From Gemmatimonadota bacterium (GTDB lineage: Bacteria; Gemmatimonadota; Gemmatimonadetes; Gemmatimonadales; Gemmatimonadaceae), in NCBI GenBank assembly GCA_027307165.1, contig DAHUXM010000022.1, positions 1-35,307 on the forward strand: a stretch of DNA of 35,307 nt, given 5' to 3'. The position numbers and the translations under genes were made by a program. A model generated the notes under the pieces. It did no database searches. It was not told the origin of the DNA and saw nothing but the letters and a program-made list of their open reading frames with translations. Positions 7,261 to 15,581 of the stretch are shown here, in pieces (positions within the stretch are counted from its first letter, which is position 1; each line of letters starts with the position of its first letter).

Positions 7261-10200
7261 TTCGTCGAAACTTCCGCCAGTCGCTTCCGTACATCCGCTA
7301 CCTGCGGCTGGAGATCGGGATCGGCATTCTTCCAGAGATCGACGAACGCTGCGTAGTGTGCAGCGGCGCGCGTGCGATCGCCCTTAGCCTCGTACAGCTC
7401 GCCCAGCCGTCGCTGTACCAGGGGCAAATTCACAATGTCGTTGGCGGGCCGGTCGATGGTCTGGCAATGAAGGTATTGCTCGAACATCGCTATGGCGGAA
7501 TCGGGCATGTTTGCCCTGTCGAATGCGCGGCCCGTGTTGTACAGGACAGCCGACGGATCTTCGTTCACCGGTCCATCGGGAAGGCTATCCGCCTTCCGGA
7601 ATTCGGTGACTGCATCGCGCGCTCGATTCTCCGTGAGCGCAATCTCGGCCTGGATCCGATGCGCGTCCGGTTGACGATTACGCCGCGTAACCGTGTCCGC
7701 AATCTGCGCGATCTGAGCAAGCACGGCGCGTGCGCGATCGGTGCGTCCCAGCGCAGCGTACGCGACGCCCAGGTCGCCGTATGGACGGTCCAGCTCAGGC
7801 AGTGATGCAAGGGGTAGCGCAGCAGTTACCGCGTCCAGTCGCTTCAACGCGCGATCGCGCTGTCCGCGCAGCCACCAGTCCAACATCGTGAACGCGATCG
7901 AGTCCGTGAGTGGCGGGTTGGTGGAGAGACCGGCCTCGTGTTGCATCGCAGTGGACTCGTCGTACAATCGGTGTCCCTCGGCGAGTCTGCCGTGAATCAT
8001 TGCAAACGTGGCTCGGTTGACACGCATGGCCTGCCGCATCTCCGGACTCGCCGTAACACGGTCAACGCTGTCGGCAAGTCGCTCGGCGGCCACGGCGTTA
8101 CCCTCGGCGTACTTCGTTATTACCATCGCCGAGAGCACTCCGGGCCCCTGGCTTTTCTGCAACGCGCTGGCCAATGCGGAATCCGCGGCGGCGGTCTTTC
8201 CCTCCGCGGCCAGCGCGAACGCGAGGTTCGTCGATGCGAGCGTATTGCCCCCCGGCTGGTGTACGGACAGGCGAAACATCTGTTCTGCCTGCGCAAACTT
8301 GCGGAGGCTGTTGTAGTTCACACCGAGATTGTTCAACGCGTACGCCGAATCATTTCCGGTCGAAAGCAAAGCCAGGTACGCTGTAATGCTCTTCGGCCTG
8401 TCCATTCCTGCGCCGGACCCATAGTACGTGCCTTCAGCCATGTACCGTTCCTGATCCGTCAGGCGCGATCGCAACTGGAACGCCTTCAGCATCGCTGCGG
8501 ACGTCGCCGAAGGGGGGTATCCACCGTTCTGATAGGCCATGGCGAGTTTCCGCCACGCCATCGCGAAGCCTGTATCGATGGTCACGGCTTGACGCAGGAG
8601 AGGAATTGCCTTCTGATAGTCCTGTTGGTCGTCGAATACACGTGCACCCTCGGTGTACGCCTTGAGCGCGTCATATGAGGCGGTAGTCACCTGGGCGAGC
8701 GGCGGGCTGTTCTGCACACTTTTGAGTGACTCGCCGATCTTTCCGCGCAGCTTGCGCGTCACTTCATCCACGCCGCTGACGAGCTGAGACGGACCGTCGA
8801 CGGTCGTCTGATACGACGCGAGCACATCGCCGGAATCCGCGGAAACGAGTCGCAGCGCTATGACGAATCCGTTGCCGAGTCCCGTGACGTCGCCAGTGAC
8901 GAACGCCTTGATACCTTCACGCGTTGCAAGCTGGCGCGCGAGCGTGGGTGTGAGCGGTGTGGTCGGCGGCAGCTGCATGCGCGCCAGCGCGGACGCAACA
9001 CTCGCCTGACTGAACAGAGTTATCGAATTCGACTGACTCAGATTCTGGCGTACGCCCTCGGCGACGACGTGTCCCACGCTCGAATCGGTGTGGCTCGTCG
9101 CGAAGTCCGCAATGAGAACCGGATCGCGTTGAGTGAGTCGGCCCTCGGCGAGGAGCGATCCGACCGGTCCGATTCCAAACGCGCGCATCACCATGAACGC
9201 AACGACGAGCACCGCAAACGTACCGAGCGCGTACACACCGCCGCGTGTGGTGCGCTGCCACGAAACGTGTGGGCTCGCGCGCAGTGCGATCGTCGCCATG
9301 GTTCCGTGCGCTTGCTGGCCGCCGCCAGGCGTGACCGCCGGCGTCGTCGTGAGCGCGCGACGGGTCACGCGCTGCACGTATCCCGTGAACAGGATCACCG
9401 GGAGCCCCAGCGCCATCACGGCGAGCGCGCCTGGCATGACCCAGTCAGGGAGACCGATCGTGATCATCGCGGCTCGCACCACAACCGTCACTATGATCAC
9501 GGCGACCGCATATGCAATGAGCGCACGCCGGAACGCGCCCGGCCCTTGCAACAGCACCGGCGGAAGAGATGGCACTCCCCATCCGCTGGTCACTACGTTC
9601 AGCGCGAGTATCACTTCAGCCGCGCTCTGCGGTCTGTCGTCAGCATCCTTCGCGAGGCAGCGCATCACGAGATCACACAGTGCCGCTGGTGCATCTGGCC
9701 TGAGCGACGCGATGGGTTTCGGCGTCTCGCTGATCTGCGCTGCGAGTACGCGTTGCGGCGTGCGATCGTGAAATGGCGGATGACCTGCGAGAAGTTCGTA
9801 CGCCATGCAGCCGAGCGCGTAGATGTCCGCGCGCGCGTCGGTGTCCGGGTCGCCGACCGCCTGTTCCGGCGCCATGTATGCCGGAGTACCCATCGACGTG
9901 CCGAGCTGCGTGAGCGTCGCACCCGCACCGCCGGTGCGCGACGCACTCAATGCCTTTGCGATTCCGAAATCGGTAACGACAGCCGTGCCGCCAGACAGAA
10001 GAACGTTATCCGGCTTGATGTCGCGGTGCACGACTCCGCGCTCGTGCGCGTACTGGAGTGCGCGCGACACGTCGCCCAGAATTCGTACGATGTCGAGGAT
10101 CTGGAGCGCAGGCTGATGCCCGAGCCTTGCGCGCAACGATTCGCCTTCGACGAACGGCATCGTGTAGAACGGGAGTCCGTCCGTATCTCCGGTCGAGAGC

Positions 10201-10433
10201 AGCGGTACGATGTTGGCCTGCTGCAGCGATGCAGCGAGCCTGATCTCCCGCTCGAATCGATCGGCGCTGATCCCTGCCGCGAGTTCCGGCGAGAGCACCT
10301 TGACGACGACCTTTCGACCAAGCCGAAGCTCGTCGGCGAGGAAGACTTTCGACATCCCGCCGCCGCCGAGCTCGCGTTCGAGGACGTAGGAGCCTGAGAG
10401 GGTCGTTTGTAGTCGGTCGAAGATGTCAGCCAT
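7257..10433 (-). CDS. Transmembrane Ser/Thr protein kinase with TPR sensor domain
   Basis: 1058 residues. The kinase domain (~15-275) is Pkn-type with glycine loop GGGGMSKV, ATP-binding Lys45 (VVVKVL), HRDIKPDN with Asp138, DFGIAK with Asp155 and GTPAYMAPEQ. Two hydrophobic stretches (RALIAYAVAVIIVTVVV and MPGALAVMALGLPVILFTGY) and a third (YALGTFAVLVVAFMVM) anchor it in the membrane. The distal part begins with a TolB-amino-terminal-like region (VLIADFATSHTDSSVGHVVA). It is followed by many tetratricopeptide repeats up to the C-terminus, which are probable protein-interaction sensors. This architecture is common in Gemmatimonadota and Acidobacteriota. It is divergent from the M28 gene, and its stop overlaps the DUF1801 start. 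Substrates are unknown. Confidence 0.95.
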   Translation of the reverse strand: MADIFDRLQTTLSGSYVLERELGGGGMSKVFLADELRLGRKVVVKVLSPELAAGISADRFEREIRLAASLQQANIVPLLSTGDTDGLPFYTMPFVEGESLRARLGHQPALQILDIVRILGDVSRALQYAHERGVVHRDIKPDNVLLSGGTAVVTDFGIAKALSASRTGGAGATLTQLGTSMGTPAYMAPEQAVGDPDTDARADIYALGCMAYELLAGHPPFHDRTPQRVLAAQISETPKPIASLRPDAPAALCDLVMRCLAKDADDRPQSAAEVILALNVVTSGWGVPSLPPVLLQGPGAFRRALIAYAVAVIIVTVVVRAAMITIGLPDWVMPGALAVMALGLPVILFTGYVQRVTRRALTTTPAVTPGGGQQAHGTMATIALRASPHVSWQRTTRGGVYALGTFAVLVVAFMVMRAFGIGPVGSLLAEGRLTQRDPVLIADFATSHTDSSVGHVVAEGVRQNLSQSNSITLFSQASVASALARMQLPPTTPLTPTLARQLATREGIKAFVTGDVTGLGNGFVIALRLVSADSGDVLASYQTTVDGPSQLVSGVDEVTRKLRGKIGESLKSVQNSPPLAQVTTASYDALKAYTEGARVFDDQQDYQKAIPLLRQAVTIDTGFAMAWRKLAMAYQNGGYPPSATSAAMLKAFQLRSRLTDQERYMAEGTYYGSGAGMDRPKSITAYLALLSTGNDSAYALNNLGVNYNSLRKFAQAEQMFRLSVHQPGGNTLASTNLAFALAAEGKTAAADSALASALQKSQGPGVLSAMVITKYAEGNAVAAERLADSVDRVTASPEMRQAMRVNRATFAMIHGRLAEGHRLYDESTAMQHEAGLSTNPPLTDSIAFTMLDWWLRGQRDRALKRLDAVTAALPLASLPELDRPYGDLGVAYAALGRTDRARAVLAQIAQIADTVTRRNRQPDAHRIQAEIALTENRARDAVTEFRKADSLPDGPVNEDPSAVLYNTGRAFDRANMPDSAIAMFEQYLHCQTIDRPANDIVNLPLVQRRLGELYEAKGDRTRAAAHYAAFVDLWKNADPDLQPQVADVRKRLAEVSTK

Positions 10434-10689
10434 GTGGCGACAGCGGATTTTGGGGGGCGAACTTTAGACGAATCTACGGCTTAATGTGGTGCGCGCCAGA
10501 CAGAAATGGCGACGGCGCCCGTTCGCGCGCCCCCCGTTCATGCAGGGAGGCGCCGACCTCACCCTGCCCTGGAAGGTCATGGGTGAGTTCGAGGTCACAA
10601 CGCCTGGCCCAACGCTCGAACGACGTGGTCCTGTGGCACGTATGTTTTTCAGGGAAATCATCAACCCTTCACCTCTGCATGAGACTTCA
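10434..10689. other. Divergent intergenic region, kinase / M28 peptidase
   Basis: Contains upstream sequence for both genes. On the minus strand GCCGTAGATT (10480-10471), which contains a TAGATT hexamer, lies 37 bases upstream of the kinase ATG and recurs upstream of the second kinase. An in-frame extension of the M28 frame runs back through this region but is arginine-rich and lacks export features, so I do not treat it as coding. Confidence 0.45.
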
Positions 10690-12483
10690 GTGAGCCATCG
10701 CTCCATTTCTCGAAGTGTCGCGGCACTGTCCGTGGCGCTCGCTCTCGCCGCGCCCGGGCTTTCGGCGCAGCAAACCTGTCCGGCGGTCGAGCCGGGCGCT
10801 ACCATGCCTCTCAAGTACAAGGGTGGTCCGACGGTCGCAGCCATCACTCCGTGCGACCTCATGACGCGCCTGTACATCTACGCGGATGATTCGCTCCGCG
10901 GCCGCGAAGCGGGAACTCCGAATGCGATGCATGCTACGGCCTACATCGAAAGCCAGGTGCGGAAGCTGGGTCTCAAGCCCGCCGGCGACCACGGCACCTA
11001 CTTCCAGAACATGCCGGTAACTGCGCGCAGCGTAACGCCGGCGTCGACGATCAGCGCCGGCGGCAAGACATTCCACGCCGACAGGGACTTCGTCCTCGCC
11101 GCGCCCCCAGCCAATCACAAGGTGTCGGCTCCGGTCATCTTCGGCGGAACGTTCGGTGACACGGCGGCCGAGCTCACCGCCGATCAGGCCAAGGGGAAGA
11201 TCGTGGTGCTGACGGCACCCGCCGGCGGAGCCCGCGGCTTTTTCCGGCGCGCGCCCGGCAGCGCCAACCCGCTGGCCGATGCGGCGGCAATCGTCACGGT
11301 CACGGAGACGCTCCCCAAGCCGCGCTTTCAGCCGGTGCTCAATGACACGGTGCAGAATTCGGGTCGGGAGGCGTATGCTGCCAGCCATCCGAACGAAGCC
11401 AACGCACGCGGTGGACGCGGCGGATTCGGCGGCGCGGCTCTCAACATCACGGTAACACCGCAGGTCGCGAGCGCACTGCTAGGAAAATCGGTAGAGAGTG
11501 CCGCCCGTGGTGACGCGGGACCGCCCGCAACGATCGACATTCATGTCAAGACTGCAGCTGCTCCGACGCGCAGTGTCGTCGCCATTCTGCCCGGCACGGA
11601 TCCCAAGCTGAGCAAGCAATACATCGTGATCGGCGCGCACGCGGATCACATCGGCGTATCGGGCGTGCGCCCCGTCGTCGAGCACGATTCGCTCAAGGCG
11701 TACAATGAAGTGGCGCGCGTAGAAGGCGCCGACACTCGCAACGCGCCCGAGCCTACGGCGGAGCAGTGGGTGCGGATCAACGCAATCAAGGACTCGCTGC
11801 GCAAGATCTATCCGCCGCGACTCGACTCGATCAGCAACGGTGCGGATGACGACGGCTCGGGCTCGGTGTCAATTCTCGAAATCGCGCAGGCGTTTGCACA
11901 GGGGCCGATCAAGCCGAAGCGGTCGTTGATCTTCATCTGGCAGATGGGTGAGGAGAAGGGACTCTGGGGCTCGGAGTGGTTCACGAATCATCCGACGGTT
12001 CCGCGCGATTCGATCGTGGCGGACCTGAACCTCGACATGGTGGGACGCGGTGCAGCGACCGACATCACTGGCAAGAACAAGGCTGGCGAGGAGCTCAAGG
12101 GTGCGAGCAATTATCTGCAGCTCGTCGGATCGCGCCGTCTGTCAACCGAGCTTGGTGATATCGCCGAGAGTGTGAACAGCAGTCAGCCGGTTCCGTTCGC
12201 GTTCGATTATTCGATGGATGCGAACGGACATCCGCAGAACATCTACTGCCGCAGCGATCACGCCAACTACGCGCGGTACGGCATCCCGGTAATCTTCTTC
12301 ACGACGGGCGGTCACGCGGATTACCACCAGGTGACGGACGAGCCGCAGTACATCCAGTACGAGCACATGGCACGCGTCGACAAGCTGGTGTTCGACATCG
12401 CGACCAAAGTTGCGGATCTGGATCACCGCGTGGTAGTCGACAAGGCGAAGCCGGACAGTCCGTTCGCACGGTGCCAGCAGTAG
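10690..12483 (+). CDS. Secreted M28 family zinc aminopeptidase with inserted PA-like domain
   Basis: About 597 residues from the chosen GTG. The start VSHRSISRSVAALSVALALA and APGLSAQQ makes a good signal peptide with an AxA-type cleavage site. The alternative ATG at 10642 gives an overlong n-region, and neither has a strong ribosome binding site. A PA-like domain (~140-300) is inserted in the M28 fold. Zinc and catalytic residues are visible: His317 in IGAHADH, Asp387 in NGADDDGSGS, Glu421/422 in QMGEEKGLWGS, Asp449 in LNLDMVGRG and His546 in DYHQVTDEP. A ~65-residue insertion between His317 and Asp387 carries a helical segment. The predicted role is extracellular or periplasmic peptide hydrolysis. 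A strong hairpin follows the stop. Confidence 0.92.
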   Translation: MSHRSISRSVAALSVALALAAPGLSAQQTCPAVEPGATMPLKYKGGPTVAAITPCDLMTRLYIYADDSLRGREAGTPNAMHATAYIESQVRKLGLKPAGDHGTYFQNMPVTARSVTPASTISAGGKTFHADRDFVLAAPPANHKVSAPVIFGGTFGDTAAELTADQAKGKIVVLTAPAGGARGFFRRAPGSANPLADAAAIVTVTETLPKPRFQPVLNDTVQNSGREAYAASHPNEANARGGRGGFGGAALNITVTPQVASALLGKSVESAARGDAGPPATIDIHVKTAAAPTRSVVAILPGTDPKLSKQYIVIGAHADHIGVSGVRPVVEHDSLKAYNEVARVEGADTRNAPEPTAEQWVRINAIKDSLRKIYPPRLDSISNGADDDGSGSVSILEIAQAFAQGPIKPKRSLIFIWQMGEEKGLWGSEWFTNHPTVPRDSIVADLNLDMVGRGAATDITGKNKAGEELKGASNYLQLVGSRRLSTELGDIAESVNSSQPVPFAFDYSMDANGHPQNIYCRSDHANYARYGIPVIFFTTGGHADYHQVTDEPQYIQYEHMARVDKLVFDIATKVADLDHRVVVDKAKPDSPFARCQQ

Positions 12484-12515
12484 AGGTTTTCAGACAGGGA
12501 GTACACAGCTTCAAG

Positions 12516-12556
12516 AAGACAGCTCCGGTATCGAGACCCGATACCGGAGCTGTCTT
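12516..12556 (+). terminator. Very strong hairpin after the M28 gene (likely terminator)
   Basis: Arms 12516-12533 and 12539-12556 are perfect 18-bp complements with the loop AGACC, starting 33 bases after the M28 stop. There is no long U-tract, but the stem is among the strongest in the window. Confidence 0.75.
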
Positions 12557-12625
12557 GCGTGTGCACTGCGGTCGTGCATCTCATGGGTGTTGCTGCACGA
12601 GCGCGTTCGAGCGTAGGTTACAGGT

Positions 12626-13121
12626 ATGAAACTGACCGCAGGCGCTGTGGCGCCGGATTTCGAGCTCGAGAGTACCGCGGGCACCGTGTCACTCGCCGGA
12701 CTGCGTGGCTCGCGAGTGGTGCTCTACTTCTATCCAAAAGATGACACGCCCGGTTGCACGCCGCGAGGCATGCTCATTCCGCGACAGCATGAGCCGGCTC
12801 CAGGGTCACGGCGCCACGATACTTGGCGTCTCCAGAGACTCGATCGATTCGCATCACCGCTTTCGCGAGAAGTACGGCCTTCCGTTCGCACTCGCGTCGG
12901 ATCCCGACAACACCGTGGCAAAGGACTACGGAGCCTTCGGGAAGAAGATGATGTACGGCAAGGAGGTCACGGGGGCCATCCGCTCCACGTTCCTCATCGA
13001 TCCACAGGGACGCATCGAGCGAGTGTGGTCACCGGTGAAAGTCGACGGACACGTGGATCAGATACTCGCTGCACTCGATGGAACTGCTCCATCGGCGAGT
13101 GGAGAGAAGCCGATACAGTGA
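12626..13121 (+). pseudogene. bcp: Peroxiredoxin of the BCP/PrxQ type, interrupted by a +1 frameshift
   Basis: The first frame reads MKLTAGAVAPDFELESTAGT and on to YFYPKDDTPGCT, the BCP active site with the peroxidatic Cys. After codon ACG near 12760 the next frame continues with REACSFRDSMSRLQGHGATI, including the resolving Cys four residues on (C-X4-C). It carries on through GVSRDSIDSHHRFREKYGLP, FALASDPDNTVAKDYGAFGK and FLIDPQGRIERVWSPV to a stop at 13121. Removing one base in 12761-12763 restores a full ~164-residue thioredoxin-fold peroxidase. No slippery heptamer is present, so this is either a real frameshift mutation or a sequencing or assembly error. BCP proteins reduce peroxides using thioredoxin. 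It stands alone, convergent with the FMN-barrel gene. Confidence 0.88.
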
Positions 13122-13195
13122 AGCTCAGTCGCACCCCGTGCGCGGCGTCGCCTCCAACGCTCGGCATCGGCCGCACGGTGGACTGAGCAGTAGCG

Positions 13196-13744
13196 CTACG
13201 GAGCCGGTAGCGTTTGCGGCGTTCCGCTGGTCGAGTGGCGGCCCCGAAGCGTGTCGACGTGTATACGGAGAAGTTGCACGCGCTGAGGCATCGGATCGTC
13301 GGCGGTGAGTATCTGCGGGACGGCCGTCCTCAACAGGTGCACCGCGGTCTCGAATCGAAACCAGTCGGCCGATTGCATATCCGGGGAAAGGAACTCGACC
13401 GCTCCCACGACTTCCACGGAACGCCAGTCATAGACGCTCTCGGCTTCATGCACCTCGAACGCTGCCCACGGATGATGCCTGGCCATTATGAGATCTTCGC
13501 CAAGTTCCGTGCGTATGTATATCCATCCCGCGGAATAGATGTAGTTGCACAATTTCAGCCGCACGAGGTCATGGAAACTGATTCCAACATGACCCACATG
13601 ATGCCGACCGAGCAGCTCGACCGCCTCGTCGTTGGACAGCTCTCGCAGATCCACGTGCAACTTGGCTCGACTCGGTGTCGCGGCAACGCTATCGCCACTA
13701 CCGGACGCGGCCTGGTGCGATGGATTGTGCGTGGATCCGATCAT
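13196..13744 (-). CDS. Pyridoxamine 5'-phosphate oxidase-like FMN split-barrel protein
   Basis: 182 residues. It reads HVDLRELSNDEAVELLGRHH, VGHVGISFHDLVRLKLCNYI, YSAGWIYIRTELGEDLIMA and WAAFEVHEAESVYDWRSVEV. This is the split-barrel pattern of the PNPOx-like/NimA-related putative flavin-binding proteins. Function cannot be assigned; members bind FMN, F420 or heme, or act as reductases. I moved the start to the internal ATG at 13744 because GGAGGAG sits 8 bases upstream, whereas an upstream in-frame ATG at 13798 lacks a site. It lies downstream of the M28 gene on the same strand with 119 bases between, and could be independently transcribed. Confidence 0.82.
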   Translation of the reverse strand: MIGSTHNPSHQAASGSGDSVAATPSRAKLHVDLRELSNDEAVELLGRHHVGHVGISFHDLVRLKLCNYIYSAGWIYIRTELGEDLIMARHHPWAAFEVHEAESVYDWRSVEVVGAVEFLSPDMQSADWFRFETAVHLLRTAVPQILTADDPMPQRVQLLRIHVDTLRGRHSTSGTPQTLPAP

Positions 13745-13863
13745 GGTGGCTTCTCCTCCGTGAATTGGTCGCCCGCTTGGCGGCATCCGGTCCCACACTG
13801 CTTGATCCGTGCCATGCAGAAGTGCCGTGGCTGATCAATGCACGGGCGTAAGCGACGTATCGC

Positions 13864-15468
13864 TCAGCGCCGCTGCGACGCCTCCCAGCTCCGCGGTGGC
13901 ACGCGGCACGACGGAACGCGCATCGGCTGATTGGTGCGCTGATCGATCGGTGGCACTCTGCGCGTGCGCGAGACGAAGGTCGGATCTTCCGACGCTTCGT
14001 AAGCGAACAGCGCGACGAGCGTCGCGTTCCGCTTCACGTTGTCGAAGTTGATCTTGTCGTAGGTGTCGCGATTGGTGTGCCACGTGTAGTCGGTGTACGA
14101 CCAGTCGGACGAGGTCAGAAAGAATCCAGGCGCACCGTAGCAGTCGAATGCGTCGCTGTCGGTGCTCTCGTTGTGTGCGACTCCCGGGAACATGAGCGTG
14201 ACGTTGCGCGTCATGTCAGCCGGCATGCGCGACATCCAGCGCGCGAGTGACGGTGCGGCGTCGATGAAGCCGTTCGTCTGAACGCTGTCGATCTCGCCGG
14301 TGCCGTTGTCCTGATTGAAGAGTGCCTGCAGCCCTTTCAGCACTTCCGGATGATCGGCGGCAAACGCGGATGAGCCGATCTCGCCCTCCTCCTCACCGCT
14401 CCAGTGACCCACGAGTATCGTGCGCTTTGGATGCGGGTACGCTGTCTTGAGAATCCGCATCGCCTCGAGCATCGTGATCGTGCCGGTGCCGTTGTCGGTT
14501 CCACCACTACCGGAGTCCCATGAATCGAGGTGCGCCGAGAGCATGACGTATTCGTCTGGCTTTTCGCTGCCCTTGATCTCCGCAATCGTGTTGAACACCG
14601 GCGATTCGGTGCGTGCGAGTCTGGCGTTGGCTATTGCATGGACGCGCGGACTCTGTCCATTGGACGCAAGCCTGGCCAGCAGAGAGTAGTCCTCGCACGA
14701 TACGTCGAACGACGGAACGTCCGCGGCGCGCGTCGATTGAATCTTGTCGACGCCCCAGCCGCGCGACCAGCCATTGGAGAGGACACCGGCAACACCAGCG
14801 CGCGCGAGCAACGCGGGAAGTGTGCGACCATCGACATGCGCCGCGGTGAATCTTGCCCGCCATTCCGTGGCCGCACTGTCGCGCTGAAAGACAGCGTGCT
14901 GATAGGTCGCCGAATCGGCCCAGCTGCGGATGTCAGCGTCGGGGCGACACGTCACTTGCGGCTCGCTGATCAGCACGAGCTTGCCCTTGATGGTGCCAAG
15001 CCAGCGTGCGAAGCCTGCACTGTCAGTGATCTGGCTCGCAGTTGGAATGATGACGACGTCGGCTGTCACTCCAGCCGCGGGGGTAGCTGCGCTCCATGCG
15101 TGCATCGTCGCTTCGAGAACCCGATATCGTGGCGACACCAGCTCGAGCGTGCTCTTGCCGCGGGTCCAGTCGCGCCAGGTGCCGTACTTCTCGTTCCGTG
15201 CGTCGATGCCCCACGACTTGTAGGTCTTGAGCAACCAGTCGTTGGCCGCGCGGTTCGCCGCCGAGCCTGTGAGCCGGGGACCGATGGAGTCCAAGAGCGG
15301 TTGTGCGAGACGCTCGAGCTGGGAGTGGTGCATCCCTTCGTCGTAGATCTTCTGGACGACGGGATCGCCCGAGGGATTATCCTGGCCGGCCTGCGCGCGG
15401 GCCGGAGCCGCGCCTATGAGAGTAGCCGCGACGGCGGCAACGGTTGCAACGAGGAGGTGTGATCGCAT
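13864..15468 (-). CDS. Secreted M28 family zinc peptidase
   Basis: 534 residues. MRSHLLVATVAAVAATLIGA then APARAQ is a clear signal peptide. The frame is open for 58 more codons upstream, but those residues are not export-like, so the ATG at 15468 is chosen despite a weak ribosome binding site. A PA-type insertion (about 170-300) precedes the catalytic half. Metal and catalytic motifs are MLSAHLDSWDSGSGGTDNGT (His, Asp), GHWSGEEEGEIGSSAFA (Glu pair), LFNQDNGTGEID (Asp) and DYTWHTNRDTYDK (His). This resembles PgcP/M28 carboxypeptidase Q-like enzymes that act on peptides outside the cytoplasm. It is a paralog-level relative of the M28 at 10690 but too divergent to be a recent duplicate. Confidence 0.93.
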   Translation of the reverse strand: MRSHLLVATVAAVAATLIGAAPARAQAGQDNPSGDPVVQKIYDEGMHHSQLERLAQPLLDSIGPRLTGSAANRAANDWLLKTYKSWGIDARNEKYGTWRDWTRGKSTLELVSPRYRVLEATMHAWSAATPAAGVTADVVIIPTASQITDSAGFARWLGTIKGKLVLISEPQVTCRPDADIRSWADSATYQHAVFQRDSAATEWRARFTAAHVDGRTLPALLARAGVAGVLSNGWSRGWGVDKIQSTRAADVPSFDVSCEDYSLLARLASNGQSPRVHAIANARLARTESPVFNTIAEIKGSEKPDEYVMLSAHLDSWDSGSGGTDNGTGTITMLEAMRILKTAYPHPKRTILVGHWSGEEEGEIGSSAFAADHPEVLKGLQALFNQDNGTGEIDSVQTNGFIDAAPSLARWMSRMPADMTRNVTLMFPGVAHNESTDSDAFDCYGAPGFFLTSSDWSYTDYTWHTNRDTYDKINFDNVKRNATLVALFAYEASEDPTFVSRTRRVPPIDQRTNQPMRVPSCRVPPRSWEASQRR

Positions 15469-15527
15469 GGACCAATGGTACTTCCCCGAACGCGGTGATC
15501 GCCAGTCCCGTCCACCCACCCGTCCCT

Positions 15528-15553
15528 CGCGTCCATGATTGGCCTCGTTCATC
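15528..15553. repeat. 26-bp repeat copy 1 (matches 17762-17787)
   Basis: One mismatch (G/A) in 26 bases with copy 2, and same orientation on the plus strand. It contains CCATGATTGGCCTCGTTC. It lies in the gap between the NirK-fusion stop and the M28 start. Confidence 0.7.
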
Positions 15554-15581
15554 GTCAGCCGCGAACCCGGGTGCGAGCTCC

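Noticed and set aside
9069-10397. 442-codon open frame on the plus strand opposite the TPR kinase
   Set aside because: Composition is typical of antisense to a high-GC gene; the kinase motifs on the minus strand are decisive.
14530-15462. 310-codon plus-strand frame opposite the second M28 gene
   Set aside because: Shadow of the M28 peptidase; no start signal and no motif.
15532-15541. CCATGATTGG / CCATAATTGG resembling a eukaryotic CArG box
   Set aside because: No meaning in bacteria; the near-palindrome is better treated as part of the 26-bp repeat.
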